Positions 62,734 to 64,000 of a DNA stretch of 64,000 bases are shown one piece after another; positions within the stretch are counted from its first letter, which is position 1; every line of letters begins with the position of its first letter. Origin of the DNA: Myxococcaceae bacterium (GTDB taxonomy: Bacteria; Myxococcota_A; Polyangia; Polyangiales; Ga0077539); the NCBI GenBank assembly GCA_004297725.1, contig SCUS01000109.1, forward strand, positions 37,396 to 101,395, in the 5' to 3' direction. The position numbers and the translations under genes were made by a program. The notes beneath the pieces are model-generated. The model was not told the DNA's origin and made no database searches. It worked only from the letters and a program-made list of their open reading frames with translations.

Positions 62734-64000
62734 CTAACCCCGGATGCGAGCGACGAGGCGGGGGCGCAGCGTCGAGGGGGAGATCACCGCGTCGAGGCTG
62801 CCCACCCGGTAGGCCCGCTCGACCGAGTGCACCGCGTCGAACTCCCTCGCCACCGCCGACTGGGCGCGACCGCGGGCCTCCTTCAGCAGGCGCTCGTAGG
62901 CGTCGGCGGCGGCGTTGCGGGAGGAGAGCCGGGCGCCCTCGTAGGCCTTGCGCGCCGCAAGCACCTCCGGGTCGGCGTCCGCGCGACGGCGCACCAGGCC
63001 AGGGAAGACCACCGCGGCGGCCGGGCCTCCGCCGATGACGCTGGCGAAGGAGCCGTCGAGGGCGAAGGCGCCGACGGAGGCGTTGAGCGCGCGGGAGAAC
63101 ACCACGTAGGCCCCGCCGTGGTAGCGGGACACCACGCAGAACACGAAGGGCCCGTCGAAGTTCACCACCGCGCGGCCGATCTCCGCGCCGTGCTCCAACT
63201 GGAGGTTTCGCAGCGAGTCGGGCGAGCCGTCGAAGCCCGAGAGGTTGGCCAGCACCACCACCGGGCGAGCGCCGCTGGCGGCGGAGATGGCGCGGGCGAC
63301 CTTGCGAGAGGAGAGCGGGAAGAGGGTTCCGCTGGTCCAGTGGTCGGGGCCGTCGGCGGGGGCGTCGCCGCGGCGGGGGATGGGCCGCGACTCGATGCCG
63401 ATGCAGCACACCGGGTCTCCCCCGAGGCGGCCCTCCCAGACCACCGCGCTCTCGGCGCCCTGCCACGAGGCCCAGCGCTCCAGCGGCTCGACGTCCTGGT
63501 CGAGCACCGCGCGCATCACCGGGCGGATCTCGAAGGGACGCTTGCGACCCGGGTTGGTCGCCTCGTCGAAGATCTCCCCGACGGTGCGGTAGTCGCCGCT
63601 CGCTCCGTCCGCGCAGTAGGGCGACCGGGTGACGTCGCGGTCGATGGGGTCGCTCGACGAGAGCCTGCGGGAGCGCTCCTCGCCGGGCGCCCGGCAGGTG
63701 AGCGCCAGGTGGCGGAAGAGCAGCCGGTAGGCGGCCGTGAGGTCGGGCGCGAAGTACTGCGCCTCGCCGTTGGGACCCATCACCCGCTCGAATCCGCCGA
63801 TGCCGTTGTTGTCCTCCGCGGCGACGCTGCCGGCGTACTCCAGGGCGCGCTTGCCGGTGAGCAGCATGGAGCCCTGAGGCGTCATGATCAGCGCCCCGCG
63901 GCAGTGGAGGAGCATCGTGGCCTCGGCGTTCCAGTAGCTCTGGGCGCCGACGTTGATGCCGTCCACGATGACGTTGATCGTCCCTCGACCTTGGGTGAAG
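62734..64000 (-). CDS. Acyl-CoA carboxylase-type carboxyltransferase, partial
   Basis: The coding region runs off the window at 64000 (the 5' part is missing). The visible 422 residues, beginning FTQGRGTINVIVDGINVGAQ, belong to the carboxyltransferase domain. Features include MLLTGKRALEYAG, SAEDNN-like VAAEDNNGIGGFERV, and later PVVVLANLSGFDGSPDSLRN and GGAYVVFSRALNAS. These match the beta/alpha carboxyltransferase core of acetyl- or propionyl-CoA carboxylases, here fused in one chain. It may be a large multidomain carboxylase; the biotin parts would lie upstream, outside this window. The substrate cannot be decided. Confidence 0.82.
   Translation of the reverse strand, partial: FTQGRGTINVIVDGINVGAQSYWNAEATMLLHCRGALIMTPQGSMLLTGKRALEYAGSVAAEDNNGIGGFERVMGPNGEAQYFAPDLTAAYRLLFRHLALTCRAPGEERSRRLSSSDPIDRDVTRSPYCADGASGDYRTVGEIFDEATNPGRKRPFEIRPVMRAVLDQDVEPLERWASWQGAESAVVWEGRLGGDPVCCIGIESRPIPRRGDAPADGPDHWTSGTLFPLSSRKVARAISAASGARPVVVLANLSGFDGSPDSLRNLQLEHGAEIGRAVVNFDGPFVFCVVSRYHGGAYVVFSRALNASVGAFALDGSFASVIGGGPAAAVVFPGLVRRRADADPEVLAARKAYEGARLSSRNAAADAYERLLKEARGRAQSAVAREFDAVHSVERAYRVGSLDAVISPSTLRPRLVARIRG

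Overview
This is about 64 kb of very GC-rich DNA (roughly 70% by eye) with densely packed genes. The features point to a myxobacterium (Myxococcota), most likely of the Polyangiales/Sandaracinus type. They include many lipoproteins with Asp/Ala/Pro-rich linkers, a DUF3160 protein, TSP3-OmpA proteins, a multihaem cytochrome with a collagen-like stalk, paired PilT ATPases, paired ArsA/Get3-like ATPases, an apparent selenoprotein, and frequent GTGA/ATGA gene overlaps. This assignment is inference from gene content; there is no rRNA or other taxonomic marker. I see no tRNA, rRNA, CRISPR, phage or transposase gene.

Layout. 0-7.5 kb: envelope lipoproteins, a membrane protein, and a MoaD/ThiS-like small protein paired with a BNR beta-propeller. 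7.5-10.1 kb: a PAS sensor kinase and a histone-H1-like Lys/Ala repeat protein. 10.3-13.2 kb: a two-gene module resembling an orphan type VI secretion cargo, with a HEVGH metallopeptidase. 13.2-19.8 kb: a PLD-family lipoprotein, a propeller lipoprotein, an octahaem cytochrome with collagen-like repeats, and two small envelope proteins. 19.8-21.9 kb: tgt coupled to an MnmC-like methyltransferase. 22.1-26.5 kb: a stress/envelope block (Lmo0937-like, coiled-coil, CsbD, TSP3-OmpA, DUF3494 ice-binding-like lipoprotein). 26.5-27.3 kb: a gene-free pair of inverted, hairpin-rich repeat arms. 27.4-30.9 kb: a small basic periplasmic protein and a coupled operon of a class I isoprenoid-synthase-like protein and two ArsA/Get3-like ATPases. 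31-35.4 kb: a lipoprotein, a redoxin gene interrupted by an in-frame TGA that reads as selenocysteine, and two overlapping cyclic-nucleotide-binding proteins.

35.6-42.3 kb: a coiled-coil membrane protein/MoxR/DUF58/BatA-like operon followed by htpX. 42.3-47.3 kb: LysR, YceI, a monohaem cytochrome, a CAP-domain protein and PhoD. 47.3-51.2 kb: two PilT-like ATPases with an extra N-terminal domain, overlapping an acyltransferase gene. 51.3-52.6 kb: queE overlapping a Cys-knot-like lipoprotein. 52.7-62.6 kb: amino-acid oxidation and cleavage genes (LodA with a Tat-like signal, LodB, flavin amine oxidase, a tyrosine phenol-lyase/tryptophanase family enzyme) with several unknowns. The window ends inside an acyl-CoA carboxylase-type carboxyltransferase gene.

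Most notable points. (1) A probable selenoprotein at 32272-34161, with TGA in place of the first Cys of a redoxin CxxC and a hairpin directly downstream; conventional gene calling splits it in two. (2) The inverted hairpin-rich element at 26538-27300. (3) The GTGA-coupled operon of two complementary, partly degenerate ArsA/Get3 ATPases with an isoprenoid-synthase-like partner. (4) A LodA quinoprotein carrying a Tat-like signal. (5) An octahaem lipoprotein with 16 Gly-X-Y triplets. (6) The orphan metallopeptidase module.
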